Below are positions 9,850-18,905 of a DNA stretch of 64,000 nucleotides, piece after piece. The translations under genes and the position numbers were made by a program. Every line of letters starts with the position of its first letter. Positions within the stretch are counted from its first letter, which is position 1. Source of the DNA: Microcoleus sp. FACHB-831 (lineage in GTDB: Bacteria > Cyanobacteriota > Cyanobacteriia > Cyanobacteriales > FACHB-T130); the NCBI RefSeq assembly GCF_014695585.1, contig NZ_JACJON010000061.1, forward strand, positions 62,001 through 126,000, written 5' to 3'. The notes beneath the pieces were generated by a model. The model had not been told where the DNA came from, searched no databases, and saw only the letters and a program-made list of their open reading frames with translations.

Positions 9850-10179
9850 CAAGTAAAGCCCTCAACTTCCTTTCACAGTCATTCTCACCACTTTTTAACC
9901 TTTATCTGTAACAAGCTGTCAACTCATAATTTCATCTTGGGGAATATTCAAGTGGAGCTAATTAAACCCTTAAAGGCTGTTTGTTGCTTATTGCCTGAGA
10001 AAGAGGGATACTGAATACATAAATCTTTATGATCGAAGAAGATTAAATTGGCTGATAACTCTAGCTTCTAGAGCTGTAAGGCAGGCTCTAAAGTAAAAAT
10101 ACTCAGGCAGTTTTTTAAGAAATGTAAATTAAAATTAACTTAACAAACGTACAGAATAACATTCTGTTACCATCCTCCC
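9850..10179. other. intergenic region between divergent pheA and DUF1997 gene
   Basis: This 330-base stretch holds no gene that I can support. CTCTAG (10059-10064) and CTAGAG (10068-10073) form a short hairpin. ACAGAAT (10151-10157) and ATTCTGT (10161-10167) form a perfect 7-base inverted repeat that ends 12 bases before the ATG at 10180, a position suited to an operator. No consensus promoter is obvious. Confidence 0.4.
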
Positions 10180-10767
10180 ATGCAAACTCAATTTGTTGCG
10201 TCCCAATCTGTCGAAATTGCTGTTCCGGAACAACCAGTACCGATTCAGCATTATTTGCGCCAGCCCCAGCGTCTAGTGCAAGCGCTTGTCGATCCTACTA
10301 GAATCGAGCAAGTAAGTGATGAAATCTTTCGGCTGAAAATGCGTCCGCTTAGCTTCCTGATGTTAAGCATTCAACCGATTGTAGATATGAAAGTCTGGGC
10401 AGAGTCGGATGGCACGGTGCATTTAAAGTCAACCCGCTGCGAGATACGGGGTATTGAGTACATCAACCAACGCTTTGCACTCAAATTAGTAGGTAAACTA
10501 TATCCCTGCCAAGTCAACGGGACAACTTATCTGAAAGGAAAAGCAGATTTAGAAGTTAACGTCGAGTTGCCACCTCCGTTTTGGATGACGCCAAAGGCAT
10601 TTTTAGAAGCGACTGGCAACGGGCTGTTAAAGAGCGTGCTGCTGACAGTTAAACAAAGATTGATGCATCAACTGCTTTTGGATTATAAGCGATGGGCGAT
10701 CGCAGACACGGCGATCGCGCCCTCTGCTAAAAGTCCAGTTTTACCAGCTAATAGCCCAACCGCATAA
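10180..10767 (+). CDS. DUF1997 family protein
   Basis: The 195-residue soluble protein has the cyanobacterial/plant DUF1997 layout: an N-terminal PVPIQHYLRQPQRLV segment, a central FRLKMRPLSFLMLSIQPIVDMKVW block, and a C-terminal part that refers to a bulky ligand fold (VNVELPPPFWMTP). No signal peptide or membrane segment is seen. The family has no established function that I know of. It is transcribed away from pheA and converges on rnhB, 24 bases away. Confidence 0.75.
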   Translation: MQTQFVASQSVEIAVPEQPVPIQHYLRQPQRLVQALVDPTRIEQVSDEIFRLKMRPLSFLMLSIQPIVDMKVWAESDGTVHLKSTRCEIRGIEYINQRFALKLVGKLYPCQVNGTTYLKGKADLEVNVELPPPFWMTPKAFLEATGNGLLKSVLLTVKQRLMHQLLLDYKRWAIADTAIAPSAKSPVLPANSPTA

Positions 10768-10791
10768 ATAATTTTAGATTTTGGACTAAAT

Positions 10792-11430
10792 CTAGAATCT
10801 AAAAATGCCTTGACAGGGAGCAAACGATCTTCGATGCAAAGGGGTGGGGCCATGTTGTTGCAGTGCCAAAAGATGCTGCGCCGTGCCGTAACCTTTATTT
10901 TTAGCCAGATCGTACTCTGGATACAATGCTTCCAAACCCATCACCAATTCGTCGCGCCACACCTTAGCGATGATGCTAGCAGCAGCAATAACCAAAGATT
11001 TTTCATCACCCTTGACTATAGTTTGTTGCTCAAAAGGCATATCTGGCATCTTCCACTTGCCATCGACAAGACAAAGTTGCGGCTGAACCTTCAGACTAAG
11101 AACAGCCCGCTTCATTGCCAGTAAAGAGGCATGGAAGATATTAATATTATCAATTTCATCATTAGAGGCAGCGCCAATTTGCCAATCAAGCGCTGCCTCT
11201 TTAATTTGTATCGCTAATTGTTCGCGACGCGATCGCGACAGCTTTTTACTGTCTCTTACTCCGGCTGGTAAGAGTTTCTCTACAGCAGGCTTGGGTAAAA
11301 TCACCGCAGCCGCAACCACAGGGCCAAACAAGCAACCCCGACCCACCTCATCTACACCAGCCACAAGTTCAAAAGAGCAGGACAACTCTGGCAAATCTTC
11401 TAGATTGAAATGGGGTCGGGGCGATCGCAT
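10792..11430 (-). CDS. rnhB: ribonuclease HII
   Basis: RNase HII cuts RNA in RNA-DNA hybrids and at single ribonucleotides misincorporated in DNA. The 212-residue product has the catalytic GVDEVGRGCLFGPV motif (near residues 24-37), LVDGKWKMP, and the AAASIIAKVWRD block with metal-binding acids. It lies downstream of rne on the same strand with a 224-base gap; an rne-rnhB pairing is known in other cyanobacteria. Length is normal. Confidence 0.95.
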   Translation of the reverse strand: MRSPRPHFNLEDLPELSCSFELVAGVDEVGRGCLFGPVVAAAVILPKPAVEKLLPAGVRDSKKLSRSRREQLAIQIKEAALDWQIGAASNDEIDNINIFHASLLAMKRAVLSLKVQPQLCLVDGKWKMPDMPFEQQTIVKGDEKSLVIAAASIIAKVWRDELVMGLEALYPEYDLAKNKGYGTAQHLLALQQHGPTPLHRRSFAPCQGIFRF

Positions 11431-11654
11431 TTCGATTTTGGATTTTGGCTCGCTGGTTAATACATATCAACTGATTATCCTGCATTTGATGGGAATACCA
11501 GCTACCGACTGCATCAAATAAGAAAATTGCTATTTAGACAAAACTGGTAAATGGGACGCAGGCTTTTGCCCAATTAGCAATTTCTTATTTCCTATTCCCT
11601 ATCCAAAATCATCCCGCTAACAAACTCTGACTAGAGCCAATCACCACTCTAGAC

Positions 11655-13841
11655 TCATTCTGTCGGTGTGGTAGAAGACCTGGATCTTTTTCGAGTACGA
11701 CGGTTGACGGGCGTGCTGCCATCTGATTCGCTGGGCGTCGTTGCAGCATCTGGCTCAGGCTGAAGTTCAACTTGAGGTTCTTCCTGCTCCAAAGACATTG
11801 TATACCCGCTATCTAAAGGGGTTTCCGTTGTAGTCTCATCAACCGAATAATCCTCTGTGGGAGCAGGAGCATCGTAGGGGCGGTTGCCGACAAAGTTCGG
11901 CGCAAAGCTTTCTGCCGCTAATATTTCTCTAGGACGTTCTTCTCTAGGACGTTCTTGTGGTGGTGCGACTATAGGTGCTTCCCCAGGTGCAGTAATGTTG
12001 ATAATCGCAGATTTAGGATTTTTCACCTCCACATTTGCCAGCACCCAAGGAGGAATCCCCGCCTCAGCAAAAAGATCCTGTTGTTTGGGCGTCATTTCGA
12101 TGTAAACAATCTCTGGAGGCTCGATTTCTTGTCTGTTCGGCTTAGGACGTTCTAATTTCGGCCCTCGGCGAACTTCCTCGACAGTAGGTAGGGTAGGTAG
12201 GGGTTGAGCTACCTCCGGCATCCAATCTGCTGGCTCCTCTTGAAGTCTCTCAGGTTCGGCTATCTGACGAGGCATCAAAGGATTCCCTGTAGAAGTAGGA
12301 GATGACATCCGCAGCCGACTCTGAGCGGCTTCCTCCCTCACGGGAGATTCACTACCACGCGGGGGGCGAGTGCTGCCGCGGCGACGACGGTTTCGGTTGT
12401 TATTTCCACCGCCCTGGTAGCTGGGATGATTCATCAGGTCCATTGACTGATCGTCATTACCTGAGTCTAAATCTAAGCTTTCGCTGCGTGGTTCCCATGT
12501 GTCAGCTTGGGGGGGTTCGCGCAACGCCCGTACTTCCCTTGCCACCACAGGTTCCGGCATTTCCCCTCCATTTAGTTGGGTTGCACCTGGTAGATGGACG
12601 ACGTGCCCCAAGCCACCACAAGCGGGGCAGGGATTGCCAAACAATTCGTAGATATTTTTGCCTTGGCGTTTCCGAGTTAGTTCTACTAAACCAAGCTCGG
12701 AAAGTTGTGCAATTTGCGGACGAGCTTTATCTGCTTTCAGCGATTTGTTGAATTGTTCGAGCAGTTGTAGCTGGTCGCGACGCGAGTCCATGTCAATAAA
12801 GTCAACAATAATTACACCCGCAATATTCCGCAGGCGCAGTTGGCGGGCGATTTCTGTTGCTGCCTCGCTGTTAGTCCACAAGACTGTTTCTCGCGCTGTG
12901 GCGGAGCGGGTAAAGGAACCAGAGTTGACATCGATGACTGTCAGCGCTTCGGTAGGCTCGATGATGATGTAGCCACCCGAGGGAAGGTCTACTCTTGGCT
13001 TGAGGGCTTCTCGAATTGCAGCATTGACGCGGAAGTAATCTAGAATCGAGTTGCGACCATCTTTGGCTGGTGCTTCGCTAGGTCGGTAATGATCGATTAA
13101 CAAGCCTTCTGGCGACTTGCCACCGCTCCAGCTGAGTAAGTATTGCTTAACTCTTTTTACTCCTGTGTGCGAATCTACAACAATGCGATTTACATCCGCA
13201 CTGTACATATCCCGCAGTACCCGCTGAATAAAATCATCGTCGCGATTAAGCAAAGCTGGGGCACGAGTAGAGGTAGCTTCTTGCTGGATGGACTCCCACT
13301 GTTTTTGCAAAGCTTCCAAATCTTCGATGATCGCTTCTTCGGCTCGACCTTCTGCTTCAGTTCGTACCAATAAGCCCATACCAGAGGGTTTAATCAGAAC
13401 CGCCAGCGCTCTCAGGCGGTTGCGCTCATTTTCATTTTTGATTCGCGTTGAGAGGTTCACACCCCGCCCGAAAGGCATCAAAACCAGATAGCGTCCCGGC
13501 AAGGTGATGTTCCCAGTCAGCCTGGGGCCTTTGTTCCCCGTAGGCTCTTTCATAACTTGCACAAGAACTTTCTGCTGGGGCACTAGCAATTCTGTAATAG
13601 CACCAGCTGTACGTTTTAGCCGCAATGGGCCGAGGTCAGTTACGTGAATAAAGCCATTGCGCTCGGCATCGCCAATGTTAACAAAAGCGGCATCTATCCC
13701 TGGTAATACGTTTTCAACAATGCCGTGATAAATGTCTCCTACCTGATGGTTCCCGGTGGCAACGACGAGTTCTTGAATTTGATCTTCCCAAAATACGGCA
13801 GCAATCCGATGCTGTTCTGCGATAATAATTTGCTTTGGCAT
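11655..13841 (-). CDS. rne: ribonuclease E/G
   Basis: RNase E is the main endonuclease of mRNA decay and rRNA/tRNA processing. The N-terminal half (about residues 1-415) has the S1 domain, the catalytic aspartates in TVIDVNSGSF and IIVDFIDM, and the Zn-link CPACGG. The second half is low complexity, with an Arg-rich patch NRNRRRRGS and a basic C-terminus RRTRKRSRSS. A conserved Arg-rich C-terminal peptide recruits polynucleotide phosphorylase in cyanobacteria, and this tail fits that role. A long leader with hairpins lies upstream, so autoregulation through the 5' UTR is likely. Confidence 0.95.
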   Translation of the reverse strand: MPKQIIIAEQHRIAAVFWEDQIQELVVATGNHQVGDIYHGIVENVLPGIDAAFVNIGDAERNGFIHVTDLGPLRLKRTAGAITELLVPQQKVLVQVMKEPTGNKGPRLTGNITLPGRYLVLMPFGRGVNLSTRIKNENERNRLRALAVLIKPSGMGLLVRTEAEGRAEEAIIEDLEALQKQWESIQQEATSTRAPALLNRDDDFIQRVLRDMYSADVNRIVVDSHTGVKRVKQYLLSWSGGKSPEGLLIDHYRPSEAPAKDGRNSILDYFRVNAAIREALKPRVDLPSGGYIIIEPTEALTVIDVNSGSFTRSATARETVLWTNSEAATEIARQLRLRNIAGVIIVDFIDMDSRRDQLQLLEQFNKSLKADKARPQIAQLSELGLVELTRKRQGKNIYELFGNPCPACGGLGHVVHLPGATQLNGGEMPEPVVAREVRALREPPQADTWEPRSESLDLDSGNDDQSMDLMNHPSYQGGGNNNRNRRRRGSTRPPRGSESPVREEAAQSRLRMSSPTSTGNPLMPRQIAEPERLQEEPADWMPEVAQPLPTLPTVEEVRRGPKLERPKPNRQEIEPPEIVYIEMTPKQQDLFAEAGIPPWVLANVEVKNPKSAIINITAPGEAPIVAPPQERPREERPREILAAESFAPNFVGNRPYDAPAPTEDYSVDETTTETPLDSGYTMSLEQEEPQVELQPEPDAATTPSESDGSTPVNRRTRKRSRSSTTPTE

Positions 13842-14306
13842 TCAATTTCCTCAAAAATTGGCAGCGCTAGAGAAGGCAAAAGGTAAAAGGCAATAAGGCA
13901 ATATAAAGAATCTTTTCTTTTTACTTTTGCCTTTTTACTTTTTCTTATTCTGTGTGCCTATCACTTTTGCTAAAAGAAATAAGGGTATGAGCGTGAAACT
14001 CTGTACGGACGGGTTTGTTTTTACCTTGTGTTTGCATGACAGCAAGGATAGATTTTTAACCCGCCCCTACTTAGAGAGAAGCAAACGGGTGATTCACCCA
14101 GAGCGACTGATTACAGTGACAGCCTTCTGAGTAAAGGGATCGGGAATCAACTGGTGGCCAGTACCATGCCTTTCCGAAAAGGCTGTGTACTGGATTTTGC
14201 CAAGAATCAACAGAAAGTCTCTTAGAAGCCAGTTGCGTCCAGCATTCATGGCTGGTTCACAAGGGCGGCAACCGGATGAAGCCTCAATCCGCAACCGCTT
14301 CTCTTG
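13842..14306 (-). promoter_or_regulatory. structured rne 5' leader
   Basis: About 465 bases lie between the inferred start site and the rne ATG. Near the 5' end, TCACAAG pairs with CTTGTGA (14257-14263 with 14303-14309), enclosing GCGG/CCGC and GGAT/ATCC stems. A second hairpin at 14158-14193 has 7-bp and 6-bp stems (CCAGTAC/GTACTGG and GCCTTT/AAAGGC) capped by a 4-base loop. A U-rich stretch next to the start codon (13874-13932) can pair with an A-rich one. RNase E is known to cleave U-rich sites in its own leader in cyanobacteria, which makes this a plausible feedback element. Confidence 0.6.
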
Positions 14307-14312
14307 TGATGT

Positions 14313-14318
14313 ATTATA
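14313..14318 (-). promoter_or_regulatory. -10 box of the rne promoter
   Basis: The minus strand reads TATAAT exactly at these positions. Transcription would begin near 14306, at the foot of the first leader hairpin. No TTGACA-like -35 is visible at 16-18 bases upstream, which is common in cyanobacterial promoters. Confidence 0.5.
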
Positions 14319-14659
14319 TCGCGCCTTTAGTCAGATCCTACTCTAGTCCGCGGGGGTTGCGTTAGCGTTAAAAAGCATAGGGCATTCACTTTTAAGGTCC
14401 GAGAACCTAAGCAGGAACCTCAAGGGTTAGTACACAAAGCCTTCCAGGACAGTTATTCTATTTCCATCTGCTCCGGTCAGCGTCATCTAGATGTTTTAAG
14501 CAAAGCTTATAGCTTATCGAGGTTGCTATAACATCTTGTGAAGAACATGGTTCAATTTAATTTTGGCGATGCAACTCTCGTAGACGAATTTGCGATCGCC
14601 CCTTTGCCCGATCGCCTCGAACATGATACTAGCGATCTTGAACGCACAATAGCAATCCT

Positions 14660-15850
14660 CTAGTTTGTAGCCTGCGGACGGAGACTTTGGATAGTAGCGA
14701 TCGCTGTATTTGCTACTTGACTAATTTCTTCTTGCGTGGTGTACCTACCGATTCCAAACCGCACCGAGGCATAAGCCAGCTTTTCCGAGCGTCCCAGCGC
14801 CATCAGGACGTGAGAGGGAGCAGTTTTGGTAGAACTGCAAGCGGCTCCGGAAGAAACTGCGACTATCGGCTGCAATCCCAATGACAGCGCCGCTCCATCC
14901 ACACCCTCAACGCTAATATTGAGGTTTCCTGGCAATCGCTGTGTGGGATGACCGTTGAGATGAATTCCCTCAATACAGCTCAAAGCTTCCCACAATTCTT
15001 GCCTTAGCTGAGTCAGACGTTGAGCCTCTGATTCTCGTTCAGCCAGTGCTAGTTCCACCGCCTTGGCAAAGCCGACAATTTGGGGAGGATACAGAGTACC
15101 AGAACGCATCCCCCGCTCGTGTCCACCGCCATGCAGTTGCGGTGATAGCTGTACTCTAGGATTGCGCCGTCGGACGTAGAGTGCGCCGATGCCTTTGGGG
15201 CCATATACTTTGTGGCCAGTCAGCGACATCAGATCAATTTTCATCGCATCCACATCCAGATGAATTTTACCAATAGCTTGAGCGGCGTCAGTGTGGAATA
15301 AAACTTGACGCTGACGACACATTGCCCCAATTTCAGCTAGTGGCTGTATTACCCCAATTTCGTTATTAGCCGCCATCACCGAGACTAAAATCGTATCGGC
15401 ACGTAAAGCTTTCTCTAGTTGAGATAAATCGATCAGTCCATCACTTTGGACTGGTAGGAAAGTGACTTCAAAGCCCAAAGTCTGCAAATACTCGCAGGGG
15501 TCGAGAACCGCGTTATGCTCGGTTTGCACGGTGATGATGTGACGCCCCTTGCTGAAATAGGCTTCGGCAACACCTTTAATAGCTAAATTGTTTGCCTCAG
15601 TAGCGCCGCTAGTGAAGACAATTTCCTCTGGCGTGGCGTTAATAGCATCTGCCAAAGTCTGCCGCGCTTGCTTAACAGCAGCCTCCGCTTCCCAGCCGTA
15701 GAGGTGGCTAATGCTGGCAGGGTTGCCGAAATGTTCTGTGAAATAGGGCAGCATAGCGGCTAGCACCCGTTCGTCGAGGGGTGTTGTCGCGTGGTTGTCG
15801 AGATAGATGGGTCGGTTAGTCAATTTTTCCTCTGCGGTTACACCTACCAT
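14660..15850 (-). CDS. iscS: cysteine desulfurase, NifS/IscS class
   Basis: This PLP enzyme removes sulfur from cysteine as a persulfide and passes it to Fe-S cluster and thio-cofactor synthesis. The 396-residue product starts its fold at YLDNHATTP. The PLP lysine lies in SLTGHKVYGPKG (near residue 208) and the catalytic Cys in SSGAACSS, which is the long-loop group I form. No scaffold or regulator gene (iscU, iscR) adjoins it. It could act in housekeeping or in nitrogen-fixation Fe-S supply; nothing here decides. Confidence 0.92.
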   Translation of the reverse strand: MVGVTAEEKLTNRPIYLDNHATTPLDERVLAAMLPYFTEHFGNPASISHLYGWEAEAAVKQARQTLADAINATPEEIVFTSGATEANNLAIKGVAEAYFSKGRHIITVQTEHNAVLDPCEYLQTLGFEVTFLPVQSDGLIDLSQLEKALRADTILVSVMAANNEIGVIQPLAEIGAMCRQRQVLFHTDAAQAIGKIHLDVDAMKIDLMSLTGHKVYGPKGIGALYVRRRNPRVQLSPQLHGGGHERGMRSGTLYPPQIVGFAKAVELALAERESEAQRLTQLRQELWEALSCIEGIHLNGHPTQRLPGNLNISVEGVDGAALSLGLQPIVAVSSGAACSSTKTAPSHVLMALGRSEKLAYASVRFGIGRYTTQEEISQVANTAIATIQSLRPQATN

Positions 15851-15923
15851 TCTTGCAAAATTGTAGGTTTAGCAATTAAAGATACGATAACGATAGGCTC
15901 AGAAGCGCCAGGAGACGGGGATT

Positions 15924-16478
15924 ATGACTATGAGCATTCAGGATTTAGAAAGACTGCAAGAGAAGCTGCAAGAAGATAAGCGTGACTACCAACTGGAACT
16001 GCGGGAGGGAAAAATTGTAGTCATGGGGCCATCAGATATCGAATCGAGCGAAATTGGGGCAGAATTGATCAGACTTCTAGGTAACTGGGTTAAGCCTCGG
16101 CGTCTCGGACGGGTGTTTGATTCTAGCGGTGGGTTTATCCTGCCGAATACAGACTTGCGGGCACCAGATGTTTCATTTGTCTCAGCAGATAGACTAAAGC
16201 GAAGCCAGCGCTACTTTGCCTCGCTGGTTCCAGATTTGGTGGTGGAAATTAAATCTTAAAGCGATCGCATCTCTACATTGAAAAAAAAAGTAAAATTATT
16301 CTTGAAAGAAAAAGCGCGGGTTGGCATACTAATCGATCCAGATAAGCTAACTGTAAGTGTTTATCGTCCCACTGGTGAACTGGAAGCGCTGGCATCGGAT
16401 GACAAGCTTACTATTCCTGATTTGTTTCCAGGGTGGGAAATCTCAATTTCTGAACTGTGGCCGCCTGTATTTGAGTAA
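15924..16478 (+). pseudogene. Uma2-family endonuclease gene with an in-frame stop
   Basis: The first part (111 codons) shows the PD-(D/E)XK-like Uma2 fold: PNTDLRAPDVSFVS and the catalytic block PDLVVEIKS. A TAA at 16257-16259 then interrupts it. The same frame continues as SDRISTL..., ...GILIDPDKLTVSVYRP... and ends PDLFPGWEISISELW at 16478, exactly the usual Uma2 C-terminus. No frameshift is needed: one substitution (for instance CAA or AAA to TAA) explains it. The family is very abundant in cyanobacteria. It lies divergent to iscS. Confidence 0.85.
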
Positions 16479-16569
16479 GATGATTGATACTGGCGCAGTT
16501 GCAAAAATTTTTTGTGAAGTAGAATAACCCAGCCTAATAATATGCGATCGCTCCTTTTCTCAATCGCTT

Positions 16570-18807
16570 TTAGCGCGATCGCCACACCTCAATTTTCCCA
16601 TCCTCACCATTACTAACTATGGTTTTACCATCCGGGCTGAAAGTAACAGCATTAACATTGCCTGAACGATTAGAAATGCTGCTTTCTAGTTCTCCCGTCT
16701 GCACTTTCCACAGCTTAATAGTTTCGTCCCGACTACCGCTAGCTAGCGTCTTACCATCTGGGCTGAAGGCAACAAAATTAACATAGTCTTTATGGGCAGA
16801 GATACTATGCGTAGGACTGCACGGCTGCGCCCCTTTACAACCGCTCAAAATTTGCCCTAGATTCCACAGATGAACTTTGTTATAAATATCGCTGCTAGCG
16901 AGAGTCTGTCCATCCGGACTTATGGCAAGCGAAGGAATGGTATTGCCTGTAGGTTCAGCAACGCTACTAATGAGCGTCCCTGCGGGTAAATTCCAAACCT
17001 TGATCGTCTTATCGTAACCGCTACTGGCAAGAGTCTTTCCATCAGGACTGACAGCAACAGTTAAAACAAATTCTGAATGCCCTTTGAGAGTATTTTTTAG
17101 TTGTCCCGTGCTGGGATTCCAAAGCTTAATTGTTTTGTCCTTATTACCACTAACAAGAGTCTGTCCATCGGGAGTGAAAGCAACAGAAAAAACGCGGTTT
17201 TCAGAATTAGATTGCAGGGTTTGCAACAGTTGGCCAGTTTGGAGATTCCAAATTTTAACTGTTCCATCACCGCTGGCACTGGCTATCTTCTGTCCATCCG
17301 GGCTGAAGGCGACGGAATAAATATAGTCTGAATGCCCTTTAAGGGTAAATAGCCGTTGTCCCGTGCTGAGATTCCAAACATTAATAGTGTTGTCATTACT
17401 ACCGCTAGCGAGGTTCTGCCCATCAGGACTGATAGCGATCGCATTAACTTCCTTTGAATGACCGCTCAAAGTTTTGGCTAAAGAAATATTTTCTCCACGA
17501 TTCCAAGAACTATTTGACCCACCTAATGACTGGGATGTATTATTTGAGTTAGTTAGCGACGATTGACTATTTAGTTTGGGCAAGTAGTAAATTCCAAATA
17601 TCGCAACTAAAGCAGTAGCAATACCCGTTCCAATTACAGACAAACGCCGTAACTTTTTGCGAGAATTAGCAACACCTTCGGCGTTGTTAATCTCGATACC
17701 TGTCTTGGGTAGAGAGGACTCAGCAAAATTAGGGCTTGTTGGGTGGGATAGTGCGGTTTCAGCAGGTAATTTAGAGTTCGCGGATGGTTGAGTTAAATTA
17801 GACGGTATTAACTCAGCTGCGGAGGTATCGTACTGCTGTTGCGAACCAGCAATATCTCTGATTGTCTGTTCTACAGATGGCGATGTTTGAAGCGGCTGTG
17901 TAGAAGGCGATAGTGGTTTGGTCAGGTCATCTAGAGGCGGCGTTAGTTTATGAGTGGGTGTACTATAAGCCTGGGTTGACTGTTGCGAATTGACTAACTC
18001 AAGCGCCTGCAAAGTATGTGTTACGGTTTGATACCGCTGACGATAGTCATAGCGCACCATTTTGTCTAAAACATCTGCTAGCTGCTGGCTGACATTCGCG
18101 CGATCGCGCCACATTAATTCGCTGGTTTCGGAGTCGAATGGCAGCCCGTTAGCAGGTATCCCCGTAAGCGCTTGTATGCCAATCATTCCCACTGCATAAA
18201 TGTCGCTACAAAATTTGGGATTGCCGCTAAGTTGTTCGTTGGGCATATAACCAGGCGAACCAATAGCAACTGTTAAAGTTGTTTGTCCGAGAGATTTAGC
18301 TTCCCTTGCGCTAACTTCTTTTACGGCTCCAAAATCTATTAAAAATATTTTACGGTCTTGCTGGCGTCTGATTAAATTTGATGGCTTAATATCGCGGTGA
18401 ATGACATCTTGCTTATGCACAAACTCTAAGACTTTTAAAATGTCCAGCAAAATGGCAATAACTTTTGCTTCGCTTAGTTGTTTACCTAATGGTAATTCTG
18501 CTTTAAGTTCATTACCTTCAATAAATTCTTGAACTAGATAAAATTCTTTATCTTCCTCAAAATGAGCCAAAAGATTGGGAATTTGCTCGTGTTTGCCTAA
18601 GCGATACAATACTTGTGCTTCGCGATCGAATAAACGTCGGGCGATCGCTAAAGTATCCGCATCTGTAGCTTGGGGCAATAGTAACTTGACAACGCACAAC
18701 GGGTTGCCTGGTAGCTGACGATCTGAGGCAAGGTAAGTTTGACCAAAGCCTCCACCTCCCAAGTGTTTGACGATGTGATAGCGACCACCGAGCGTTTTTC
18801 CCAGCAT
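16570..18807 (-). CDS. membrane Ser/Thr protein kinase with WD40 propeller
   Basis: An N-terminal Hanks-type kinase (about residues 1-270) has the glycine loop LGGGGFGQTY, the VVK lysine, HRDIKPSNLI and DFGAVKE. A low-complexity linker leads to one membrane span near residue 390-410 (GTGIATALVAIFGIYYL). Seven WD40 repeats, each with an SPDGXXLAS core, complete one propeller, probably outside the cytoplasm. Blade 5 carries an insert with two cysteines (CKGAQPC). It is the tandem paralogue of the gene at 18906 and may sense an extracytoplasmic signal. Confidence 0.92.
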   Translation of the reverse strand: MLGKTLGGRYHIVKHLGGGGFGQTYLASDRQLPGNPLCVVKLLLPQATDADTLAIARRLFDREAQVLYRLGKHEQIPNLLAHFEEDKEFYLVQEFIEGNELKAELPLGKQLSEAKVIAILLDILKVLEFVHKQDVIHRDIKPSNLIRRQQDRKIFLIDFGAVKEVSAREAKSLGQTTLTVAIGSPGYMPNEQLSGNPKFCSDIYAVGMIGIQALTGIPANGLPFDSETSELMWRDRANVSQQLADVLDKMVRYDYRQRYQTVTHTLQALELVNSQQSTQAYSTPTHKLTPPLDDLTKPLSPSTQPLQTSPSVEQTIRDIAGSQQQYDTSAAELIPSNLTQPSANSKLPAETALSHPTSPNFAESSLPKTGIEINNAEGVANSRKKLRRLSVIGTGIATALVAIFGIYYLPKLNSQSSLTNSNNTSQSLGGSNSSWNRGENISLAKTLSGHSKEVNAIAISPDGQNLASGSNDNTINVWNLSTGQRLFTLKGHSDYIYSVAFSPDGQKIASASGDGTVKIWNLQTGQLLQTLQSNSENRVFSVAFTPDGQTLVSGNKDKTIKLWNPSTGQLKNTLKGHSEFVLTVAVSPDGKTLASSGYDKTIKVWNLPAGTLISSVAEPTGNTIPSLAISPDGQTLASSDIYNKVHLWNLGQILSGCKGAQPCSPTHSISAHKDYVNFVAFSPDGKTLASGSRDETIKLWKVQTGELESSISNRSGNVNAVTFSPDGKTIVSNGEDGKIEVWRSR

Positions 18808-18905
18808 GACGTTAATACAGTGTATTTATCCGCTAGTCTAGCCTTGTCAAGCGGCATTAGGCAGAAATTGCTTTAGCGTGACTAAGCGATCGCTGCTTTA
18901 CTGGG

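Noticed and set aside
14400-14500. A minus-strand mini-frame MTLTGADGNRITVLEGFVY
   Set aside because: Nineteen codons with a stop just upstream; it might be a relic of a larger protein end, but there is too little to call.
14547-14663. A 38-codon frame (start MVQFNFGDATLVDEF) at the end of iscS
   Set aside because: It has no ribosome site and no recognisable relative, overlaps the iscS stop by a few bases, and contains a HIP1 site; it may be chance.
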